Source: Streptomyces sp. R44
GTDB taxonomy: Bacteria > Actinomycetota > Actinomycetes > Streptomycetales > Streptomycetaceae
Reading direction: 5' to 3'
Assembly: GCF_041053105.1 (NCBI RefSeq)
Contig: NZ_CP163444.1
Location: 620,001 to 684,000 of the forward strand
DNA length: 64,000 bases
Shown here: in pieces, positions 57,966 to 64,000 of the stretch
Numbering within the stretch: the first letter of the stretch is position 1
Layout of the letters: every line of letters begins with the position of its first letter
Program-made: the position numbers and the translations under genes
The notes under the pieces: model-generated
The model's input: the letters and a program-made list of their open reading frames with translations, nothing else
The model's database searches: none
What the model was told of the DNA's origin: nothing

Positions 57966-59480
57966 GTGTTCCGCCTGCCTTCGCACCGTTCCCGCCCGTC
58001 GTGGCGCGGCCCCTCGTCCCTCGTCGCCGTGGTCGCGGCGACCGCCCTGCTCGGCGGCTGCTTCGCCGGGAGCGGGGCGGGAGGTGAGGACGCGAGCGGG
58101 CGGATACGGGTCGCGATGATGCAGCCACCCCGGTCCGGGCTGTCCCCGCTGTCCGACGACGCCTTCAAGCTGTCGCGCTGGTCCACCGCCGAGACCCTGG
58201 TCCGGCTCGACCGCGACGGGAACGCCGTCCCCTCGCTGGCCACCGGGTGGCGGCGGTCCGGGCGCACCTGGACGTTCACCCTGCGCGAGCGGGTGACGTT
58301 CCACGACGGGACGATCCTGACCGCCGAGGCCGTCGTCCGCTCCCTCACCGCCGCCGTACGGGCCTCGCCGAAGCCCCGCATCCTCGACGGGGTCGACCTC
58401 ACCGTCCGCGCGGCGGGCCCTACCGCGGTCACCGTCACCACGGGCGCCGCCGACCCCCTCGTACCGCAGCGGCTCAGCTCGCCGCAGCTCGCGATCCTCG
58501 CCGCCAAGGCGTACGCGGGACGGACCGTGAACCCCGTCGGGGCCGGGACGGGACCGTTCGTGCTCGTCCGGGCCGACGGGACCGCGTCGGCGACCCTCGA
58601 CCGGTACGAGCGGTACTGGGGCGGGCGCGCCAAGGCCACCGGCATCGACGTCCGCTACGTCCCCGACGGCACCGCCCGGGCCGCCGCGCTGCGCACCGGT
58701 GAGGCCGACATCGTCGAGGCCGTCCCCGTCGCGCAGGCCCGGCTGCTCGACCAGGAGCTGCTCACCGAGGTGCCGATGCCGCGCACCAACACCCTCTACC
58801 TCAACACCCGGCGCGGCCCGTTCAAGGACCCGGGCCTGCGGGCCGCCGCCCGGGCCGCCGTCGACGCGCGCGGTCTGGTCGCCGGGGTGTACGAGGGCCG
58901 GGCCGACCTCGCCACCGGGCTCCTCGGCCCCGCCCTGCCGTGGGCGGCGCCGCTGCGCGCACCGGTGCGGCACACCCCCGCGGCCGCCCCGCGGGGCGCC
59001 GCGATCACCATCGGCACGTTCACCGACCGGGCCGAGCTGCCCGAGGTCGCTCAGCTGCTCCAACAGCAGCTGGAGAAGGCCGGGTTCAGAGTGCGGCTCG
59101 ACGTGCGGGAGTACGCCGCCGTCGAGGCGGACGCGCTGGCCGGGAAGTTCGACGCGTTCGTCCTGTCACGGGCCACCGTCCTGGACTCCGGCGACCCCGC
59201 CGCCTACCTGTACAGCGACTTCGCGAGCGACGGCTCCTTCCACCTCTCCCAGCTCTCGGACCCGGGCGTCGACCGGGCGCTCGCCACCGCGTCGGCGGCT
59301 CCCGTCGGCGAGGCCCGCCGCCGGGCGATCGTCGCGGCGGAGGCCGCCGTGCTCGCCACCGACGCGGCCGTGCCGATGCTGCACGAGCGCGTCGTCCAGG
59401 GCGACGCCGCCGGTGTCGTGGGCGCCGCGCACGACCCCCGCGAACGCGAACTCGTCACCGTCGACACGTACGTACGGTGA
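57966..59480 (+). CDS. Opp/Nik-type substrate-binding lipoprotein
   Basis: The product is 504 aa. The signal has lipobox LLGGC (Cys32). The mature protein follows the SBP_bac_5 family: LVRLDRDGNAVPSLATGW, WTFTLRERVTFHDGT, TGPFVLV and the C-terminal AAYLYSDFASDGSFHLS region. Family members bind oligopeptides, nickel chelates or metallophore complexes. No His cluster for direct metal binding stands out, which favours an organic ligand or chelate. GAGGA lies 7 nt before the GTG at 57966. The gene ends in a GTGA overlap with the permease gene. Zinc-dependent repression is inferred from the upstream box. Confidence 0.88.
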   Translation: MFRLPSHRSRPSWRGPSSLVAVVAATALLGGCFAGSGAGGEDASGRIRVAMMQPPRSGLSPLSDDAFKLSRWSTAETLVRLDRDGNAVPSLATGWRRSGRTWTFTLRERVTFHDGTILTAEAVVRSLTAAVRASPKPRILDGVDLTVRAAGPTAVTVTTGAADPLVPQRLSSPQLAILAAKAYAGRTVNPVGAGTGPFVLVRADGTASATLDRYERYWGGRAKATGIDVRYVPDGTARAAALRTGEADIVEAVPVAQARLLDQELLTEVPMPRTNTLYLNTRRGPFKDPGLRAAARAAVDARGLVAGVYEGRADLATGLLGPALPWAAPLRAPVRHTPAAAPRGAAITIGTFTDRAELPEVAQLLQQQLEKAGFRVRLDVREYAAVEADALAGKFDAFVLSRATVLDSGDPAAYLYSDFASDGSFHLSQLSDPGVDRALATASAAPVGEARRRAIVAAEAAVLATDAAVPMLHERVVQGDAAGVVGAAHDPRERELVTVDTYVR

Positions 59481-61228
59481 AGGCCGTCGCTGTCAGGGCG
59501 GGAGCGCTGCTCGGCGTCCTGGCCCTGGTCGGACTGCTGCCCCTGCTCTCCGGCGAGGACCCCGCGCTGCGGGTGCTGCGCGCCCGGTCCGCCGAACAGG
59601 AGCCGACCGCCGAGGCGCTGGCCGCGATCCGCGCCGACCTCGGGCTCGGCTCCGGACCGTGGGCGCTGCTCGGCGACTGGGCCGGCGGGGTGCCGCACGG
59701 CGACCTCGGGACCTCCTGGGTGTCGGGCGCGGAGGTACTGCCGTCGGTCACGGCGGGACTCGGCGTGTCGCTGACCCTGATGGGGGCGGCACTGCTCGTC
59801 GCGCTCGTCGTCGGGGCGCTGTTCGCCGCCCCGGTGCTGCTGCGGGGCCGGGCCACGGGTGGCGCGGTGGCCGCGATGCTGACCTCGGTGCCGGAGTTCC
59901 TGCCGGCCCTGGCGCTGCTGATCGTCGTCGGGGTGTGGCTGGGATGGCTGCCCACCTCGGGCTGGGTGGGCCCGGCCCATGTGGTGCTGCCCGCGCTCGC
60001 CCTGGGCCTCCCGGCCGGCGCGCTGCTCGGCCGGCTCGTCGCCGACGCGCTCCCCGCCGTCCTGGCGGAGCGCTGGGTCGAACTGTGGCGCGGGGCGGGC
60101 ACCGGCACGGCCCGGATCCGGGCGGCCGCGCTCCGGCGGACGCTGCCCGCGCTCGCCGGGCAGTTCGGCATGGTGGTCGTCGGGCTGACCGGCGGGGCCG
60201 TCGCCGTGGAGACCGTCTTCGCCGTGCCGGGCATCGGGCGTACGGCGCTCGGCGCGGCCCGGTCGCAGGACCTGCCGCTGCTCCAGGGCTGTGTCCTCGT
60301 GCTCCTCGGACTCGGCCTGCTCACGGGCGGGTCGGCATCGCTGGTGCGGCGCGTGCTGCTCGGGCCCGCGCTGCGGGAGGCGGGCCTCAGCCTGCCGCCG
60401 CCCCGGCCCCGGCGGATCCCCGTCGCCGTGCCGGTGGCGCTCGCCGTCGTGCTCGCCGGGGTGATCGGCTGGGGGCTGCTGCGCGATCCGTACGCCGTCG
60501 ACCTCGGCGCGCGCCTCGCCGGGCCGTCGGCCGAACGGCCGCTGGGCGCCGACGCGTTGGGGCGCGACGTGCTGGCCCGCCTCGGGCACGGCGCGGCGGC
60601 GACGGTCGGCACGGCCGCCGCCGTGACCCTCGCGGCCCTGGTGGTCGCGCTCGTGCTCGGACTCCTCCCGGGGCCCGCGGCGGCGTTCGCGGACGTCGCC
60701 AACGCGCTGCCGCCCGTCGTCCTCGGGCTCCTGGTGGCCGCCGTGACCGGGCCCGGCGCGGGAGCGGCGGCGCTGGCCGTGACGCTCGGCGCCTGGCCGC
60801 CGCTCGCCTCCCACGCGGCGGCGCTCGTCCAGGAGGTGCGGGCGTCCGGGTTCCTCGTCGCCCAACGGGCGCTCGGCGCGGGGCCGTGGTGGGTGTGGAC
60901 CCGGCACGTCCTGCCGTCGGTGGCCGGTCCGGTCGCCCGGCACGCGGTGCTGCGGCTGCCCGGGGTGGCCCTGGCGCTCGCCTCGCTCGGCTTCCTGGGG
61001 CTCGGAGCACAGCCGCCGTCGCCCGAGTGGGGGCTGCTCCTGGACGAGTCGGCCGACTACGTCGAGCGGGCTCCGGTGGCCGCGCTCGCCCCGGCCGTGG
61101 CCCTCGCCCTGCTCGCCGCGCTCGCCGTCTCCCTGTCGCAGGGCTCCCCGCGGCTCCGGCCCGCCCGACCCCGTACCCGTACCCGTACCGCACGAAAGGT
61201 CCCGTCCGTTGCCGCTCCCTCCGTCTGA
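59477..61228 (+). CDS. Fused ABC permease (NikB-NikC/OppB-OppC in one chain)
   Basis: In this 583-aa protein the first half (about 1-310) is an OppB/NikB-like permease whose EAA loop region includes RRTLPALAGQFG before VETVFAVPGIG. The second half (about 320-570) is OppC/NikC-like: RPLGADALGRDVLARLGHG near its start and TRHVLPSVAGPVARHAVLRL in the EAA loop, ending with GFLGLGAQPPSPEWG. These are normally separate genes of about 310 and 280 aa, so both are present and fused without loss. The N-terminal helix region is short. GTG 59477 overlaps the binding-protein stop; the end overlaps the first ATPase by 20 bp. Confidence 0.87.
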   Translation: MKAVAVRAGALLGVLALVGLLPLLSGEDPALRVLRARSAEQEPTAEALAAIRADLGLGSGPWALLGDWAGGVPHGDLGTSWVSGAEVLPSVTAGLGVSLTLMGAALLVALVVGALFAAPVLLRGRATGGAVAAMLTSVPEFLPALALLIVVGVWLGWLPTSGWVGPAHVVLPALALGLPAGALLGRLVADALPAVLAERWVELWRGAGTGTARIRAAALRRTLPALAGQFGMVVVGLTGGAVAVETVFAVPGIGRTALGAARSQDLPLLQGCVLVLLGLGLLTGGSASLVRRVLLGPALREAGLSLPPPRPRRIPVAVPVALAVVLAGVIGWGLLRDPYAVDLGARLAGPSAERPLGADALGRDVLARLGHGAAATVGTAAAVTLAALVVALVLGLLPGPAAAFADVANALPPVVLGLLVAAVTGPGAGAAALAVTLGAWPPLASHAAALVQEVRASGFLVAQRALGAGPWWVWTRHVLPSVAGPVARHAVLRLPGVALALASLGFLGLGAQPPSPEWGLLLDESADYVERAPVAALAPAVALALLAALAVSLSQGSPRLRPARPRTRTRTARKVPSVAAPSV

Positions 61229-62147
61229 ACCCCTGCTCGTCGTCGAGGGGCTGCGCGTGTCCTTCGCGGGCGCCCAGGCCGTGCGCGGGGTCTCCTTCGA
61301 CGTCCACCCGGGTGAGGTCCTGGCGCTGGTCGGCGAGTCCGGCGCGGGCAAGTCCCTGACGGGCCGGGCGCTCCTCGGCCTCGCGCCGCGCGGGGCCGCC
61401 GTCTCCGGCCGCGTGCTGCTGCGCGGCGCCCCGGTCACTTCGGCCGACCTGGGTCGGCGGCTCGCGTGGATCCCGCAGGACGCGATGGCCTCCCTCTCCC
61501 CCGTCCACCGGGTCGACGCCCAACTGGCCTTCGCAGCACGGACGTCGACGGGGAGGCGGCGCGGTGCGGCCCTGGCGGTCGCGCGGCGGGCCCTCGCGGA
61601 GGTCGGCCTGACCGGCGCGGCGGCGTCCGCGTATCCGCATGCCCTGTCGGGCGGGATGCGGCAGCGTGCGGTCATCGCGATGGCGCTGGTCAACGGGCCG
61701 GACCTGGTGGTGGCCGACGAGCCGACGACCGCGCTCGACCCCGAGCGGCGGGATCAGGTCCTCGCGCTGCTGCGGGAGCGCTGCACGGCGGCCGGGGCGG
61801 CGCTGCTCCTGGTGAGCCACGACCTGGAGTCCGTACGCCGGCACGCCGACCGGGTCGCCGTGACGCACGCGGGCCGGATCGTCGAACTCGGCGCGGCCGA
61901 GGCGGTGCTGGGGCGCCCGGCCGCCCCGTACACCCGCGGCCTGCTGGCCTCCCTCCCGACGGCCGGGTTGCCGCACCGCTCGCGGCTCCCCTCGTTCGAG
62001 GGTGTTCCACGGCTGCCCGCCGCGGGGTGCGCCTTCGCCCCTCGGTGTCCGCGCGCGGACGCCCTGTGCCGGGGTGAGGATCCCGGGACGAGGGCGTTCG
62101 GGGGCCGGCTGGTGGCCTGCCATCACCCGGGGGAGGCGGCCGCGTGA
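61209..62147 (+). CDS. ABC transporter ATPase (OppD/NikD-like)
   Basis: The product is 312 aa. Walker A GESGAGKS (42-49), signature LSGGM, Walker B LVVADEP and the switch SHD are intact. The C-terminal oligopeptide-HPY extension is present, with CAFAPRCPRADALC and a later CHHPGE, the Cys cluster found in OppD/DppD proteins that can hold an Fe-S centre. TTG 61209 is the start; it lies in the end of the permease gene with AAGG upstream. The stop overlaps the next ATPase start as GTGA. Confidence 0.88.
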   Translation: MPLPPSEPLLVVEGLRVSFAGAQAVRGVSFDVHPGEVLALVGESGAGKSLTGRALLGLAPRGAAVSGRVLLRGAPVTSADLGRRLAWIPQDAMASLSPVHRVDAQLAFAARTSTGRRRGAALAVARRALAEVGLTGAAASAYPHALSGGMRQRAVIAMALVNGPDLVVADEPTTALDPERRDQVLALLRERCTAAGAALLLVSHDLESVRRHADRVAVTHAGRIVELGAAEAVLGRPAAPYTRGLLASLPTAGLPHRSRLPSFEGVPRLPAAGCAFAPRCPRADALCRGEDPGTRAFGGRLVACHHPGEAAA

Positions 62148-62836
62148 GCGCCCTGCTCGACGTGCGGGACCTCGTCGTCCGGCGCGGGGCACGGACGGTC
62201 CTGGACGGGGTGTCGTTCACGGTGGCGGCGGGGGAGGCCGTCGGCCTGGTGGGCCCGTCGGGGTGCGGGAAGTCGACGACGGCCGCGGCCGTGCTCGGGC
62301 TGCTGCGGCCGGACGCCGGTTCGGTCCGCTTCGACGGGGTCGAGCTGACGGCGCTGCGGGAGCGGGAACTGCGGCCGCTGCGGCGCCGGTTCCAGCCGGT
62401 GTTCCAGGATCCGTACGGTTCGCTCTCCCCCCGGCGCCGGATCCGCGAGCAGCTCGCCGAGCCCCTGCGACTGCACGGCCTGTGGTCGGCCGCGGAAGGA
62501 CCCGCGCGGGTCGCGGAGCTCCTCGGGCTCGTGGGCCTGGACCCGGCGCTCGGGGCGCGGCTGCCGCACGAGCTGTCCGGCGGCCAGTGCCAGCGGGTGG
62601 GCATCGCCCGGGCCCTGGCCGGCCGGCCGGAGCTCCTTGTGCTCGACGAGCCGACCTCGGCCCTCGACCCCACGGTGCGGGCGGGTGTCCTCAATCTCCT
62701 GATGGACCTTCAGGACGACTTGGGGATCGGCCTGTTGTTCGTCTCCCACGACACGGCTACCGTGCGGCACCTCTGCCACCGCATGCTCACCCTGCGCGGA
62801 GGACGGCTCACCGCCGAGGGGCGGGACGAGGCGTAG
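62144..62836 (+). CDS. ABC transporter ATPase (OppF/NikE-like, short)
   Basis: The product is 230 aa. Walker A GPSGCGKS (37-44), FQDPYGSLSPRRR, the signature LSGGQ, Walker B LLVLDEP and SHD are present. It stops right after the nucleotide-binding domain and lacks the C-terminal extension typical of OppF, as NikE proteins do. With the preceding ATPase it forms the asymmetric motor of the importer. GTG 62144 overlaps the previous stop. The next gene begins 9 bp downstream and may be part of the operon. Confidence 0.88.
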   Translation: MSALLDVRDLVVRRGARTVLDGVSFTVAAGEAVGLVGPSGCGKSTTAAAVLGLLRPDAGSVRFDGVELTALRERELRPLRRRFQPVFQDPYGSLSPRRRIREQLAEPLRLHGLWSAAEGPARVAELLGLVGLDPALGARLPHELSGGQCQRVGIARALAGRPELLVLDEPTSALDPTVRAGVLNLLMDLQDDLGIGLLFVSHDTATVRHLCHRMLTLRGGRLTAEGRDEA

Positions 62837-62845
62837 GGTCGTGTC

Positions 62846-63244
62846 ATGTCCAAGACCGAGATTGACCAGGTGACCGCCGAGTTCTACGGCGCGTTCGACA
62901 ACCGGGGCGGCAAGGCACCCGACGTGGAGCGGATCCGGCGACTCGTCCTGCCCCAGGGGGTCATCGTCTGCACGGCGCCCACCTTCACCACGTACTCCGT
63001 GGAGGAGTTCGTCGTGCCGCGCGAGCGGCTGCTCTCCGACGGGCGGCTCGTCGAGTTCTCCGAGTGGGAGACCTCCGAGGAGACGCGGATCGAGGGCGAC
63101 ATCGCCTCGCGGTTCGGCACCTACGCCAAGTCCGGGGTCCTCGACGGGAAGCCCTACGGCGGGGAGGGCACCAAGACGATGCAGTTCGTCCGGACGCCGG
63201 AGGGCTGGCGGATCGCGGCCCTCTCCTGGTTCGACCACTCCTGA
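62846..63244 (+). CDS. NTF2-like / SnoaL-fold small protein
   Basis: The 132-aa product has the helix-strand order of the NTF2-like fold: N-terminal helices EIDQVTAEFYGAFDN, a strand with VIVCTAPTFTTYSVEEFV, then paired strands ending in MQFVRTPEGWRIAALSWFDHS, the DUF4440/SnoaL-type ending. No catalytic residues can be assigned. It lies 9 bp after the importer ATPase and ends at a strong hairpin, so it may be co-transcribed and zinc-controlled, though similar genes also stand alone. The ribosome site is weak (AGGGTCG). Confidence 0.8.
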   Translation: MSKTEIDQVTAEFYGAFDNRGGKAPDVERIRRLVLPQGVIVCTAPTFTTYSVEEFVVPRERLLSDGRLVEFSEWETSEETRIEGDIASRFGTYAKSGVLDGKPYGGEGTKTMQFVRTPEGWRIAALSWFDHS

Positions 63245-63252
63245 CCTGGACA

Positions 63253-63295
63253 CCGGCCCGTCGCCCCCTCCTGTACGGGGAGGGCGACGGGCCGG
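63253..63295. terminator. Bidirectional terminator
   Basis: CCGGCCCGTCGCCC (63253-63266) and GGGCGACGGGCCGG (63282-63295) form a perfect 14-bp stem with a 15-nt loop, exactly between the convergent stop codons at 63244 and 63301. Confidence 0.8.
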
Positions 63296-63300
63296 CTCCG

Positions 63301-64000
63301 TCAGACCACGGCGCCCGCGCGCCGGCGCGGCGCGGTCGCGGCCGGCGCCGGGTTGCGGGTCTCCAGGCCCACGGCCAGCGGCATCGCCGTGAACACCGTG
63401 GACGCCATGCCGAGCACGACGCCCGCCAGGAGCGCGACGGAGAAGTCCGTGAGCGAGTCCCCGCCCAGGACCGCGAGCGCCACCAGGACGAAGAGCGCCC
63501 CCATGCCGGTGTTGACCGTACGGGGCAGGGTCTGGGCGACGGCCCGGTCGGCGAGGTCCGCGAGCGGCACGCCCCCGCCCCTGCGGCGCAGCTCCCGCAA
63601 CCGGTCGAGGACGACCACGGAGTCGTTGACCGAGTAGCCGACGACGGTCAGCAGCGCGGCGAGGAAGACGCTGTCCACGGGCTTGCCCAGCCACGCGAAC
63701 AGGCCGACCACCAGCAGGACGTCCTGCGTCATCGCCGCCACGGCCGCCGTGGCGTACGTCCAGCGGAACCGCACCGTCAGGTACAGGAGTTGGGCCGCGA
63801 CCGCCAGGCCGAGCGCGAGGAGGGCGTGGGTGCGGAGCTCTCCGCCGAGGCTGGGGCCGATCAGGTCGTCGCGCTCCACCTCCACCGGGCCGGCGACCCG
63901 GGTGAGTGCCTCCCTCATCTCCCGCTGCTCGCCGTCACCGGTCTCCCGCACCCGCACCGAGACGTCGCTGTCGCCTGTCGTCTGCACGACGGCGTCGGGG
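63301..64000 (-). CDS. secF: SecF-like translocase subunit, 5' end outside window
   Basis: The visible 232 codons run to the window edge without a required start; GTG 63987 is internal, because the family pattern VQTTGDSDVSVRV continues across it. Landmarks are GPSLGGELR before a helix, then five helices with TQDVLLVVGLFAWLG, FLAALLTVVGYSVNDSVVVLDRLRE and RTVNTGMGALFVLVAL: the conserved SecF core with its VGYS.NDTVV segment. SecF works with SecD to pull exported proteins by proton flow. It could be the C-terminal part of a SecDF fusion. The C-terminal tail is Pro/Ala/Arg-rich. Confidence 0.82.
   Translation of the reverse strand, partial: PDAVVQTTGDSDVSVRVRETGDGEQREMREALTRVAGPVEVERDDLIGPSLGGELRTHALLALGLAVAAQLLYLTVRFRWTYATAAVAAMTQDVLLVVGLFAWLGKPVDSVFLAALLTVVGYSVNDSVVVLDRLRELRRRGGGVPLADLADRAVAQTLPRTVNTGMGALFVLVALAVLGGDSLTDFSVALLAGVVLGMASTVFTAMPLAVGLETRNPAPAATAPRRRAGAVV

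Overview
The window is very GC-rich actinobacterial DNA, most likely from a Streptomyces. The signs are strong G/C bias at third codon positions, many GTG and TTG starts, NTGA stop-start overlaps, an OleD-like macrolide glycosyltransferase, DUF664, DUF5682 and TetR families, and a zinc-type (Zur) operator. No rRNA, tRNA, CRISPR array, IS element or phage gene was seen.

Layout. (1) 1-1047: the 5' part of a proline-rich lipoprotein gene, then a DUF664/DinB-fold enzyme. (2) 1072-8307, minus strand: a tightly overlapping five-gene operon encoding a small Cys/His protein, an unrecognised 464-aa protein, a VWA protein, a MoxR-type AAA+ ATPase and a 933-aa DUF5682 protein with TraB/Tiki-like motifs. 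(3) 8948-36565, plus strand: one 21-gene exopolysaccharide operon. It holds an initiating phosphoglycosyl transferase, a GDP-mannose 6-dehydrogenase (AlgD type), three further glycosyltransferases, two Wzz-like proteins with decayed kinase domains, Wzx and Wzy candidates, a heparinase-II/III-like and a beta-helix protein, a pyruvyltransferase, an asparagine-synthetase-like amidotransferase, and a block for an unusual (probably CDP-linked, C-methylated, amino or deacetylated) sugar. It ends at a perfect inverted repeat shared with a convergent PAP2 phosphatase gene. (4) 37721-49203, plus strand: two heavy-metal-type RND permeases, the first fused to a membrane-anchored adaptor-like domain, then a secreted protein, an OmpR/HK two-component system with TTCAG direct-repeat operators, and a lipoprotein homologous to the secreted protein. 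(5) 49335-54703: a FUSC exporter, a lactate 2-monooxygenase, a Castor/Pollux-like channel and an NPP1 (NLP) secreted protein. (6) 54841-57904: a TetR regulator divergent from a flavin monooxygenase, with paired operators between them, then a macrolide glycosyltransferase under a separate 18-bp palindrome. (7) 57902-63244: a Zur-type box in front of an Opp/Nik-type ABC importer whose two permeases are fused. (8) 63301-64000: a SecF-like gene running off the window.

How the genes work together. Region 3 reads as a complete Wzx/Wzy-type pathway for a uronate-containing surface polymer: lipid-carrier priming, chain building, flipping, polymerisation, length control and extracellular trimming. The PAP2 enzyme may recycle lipid carrier. 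Region 4 reads as an envelope metal-stress or toxic-ion module. Region 7 looks like zinc-starvation uptake, possibly of a zinc-metallophore complex.

Best candidates for something undescribed are the MoxR-VWA-DUF5682 operon, the RND-adaptor fusion in a presumed monoderm, and the Zur-controlled importer with fused permeases. Functions come from motifs and gene order read by eye; no database search was possible.
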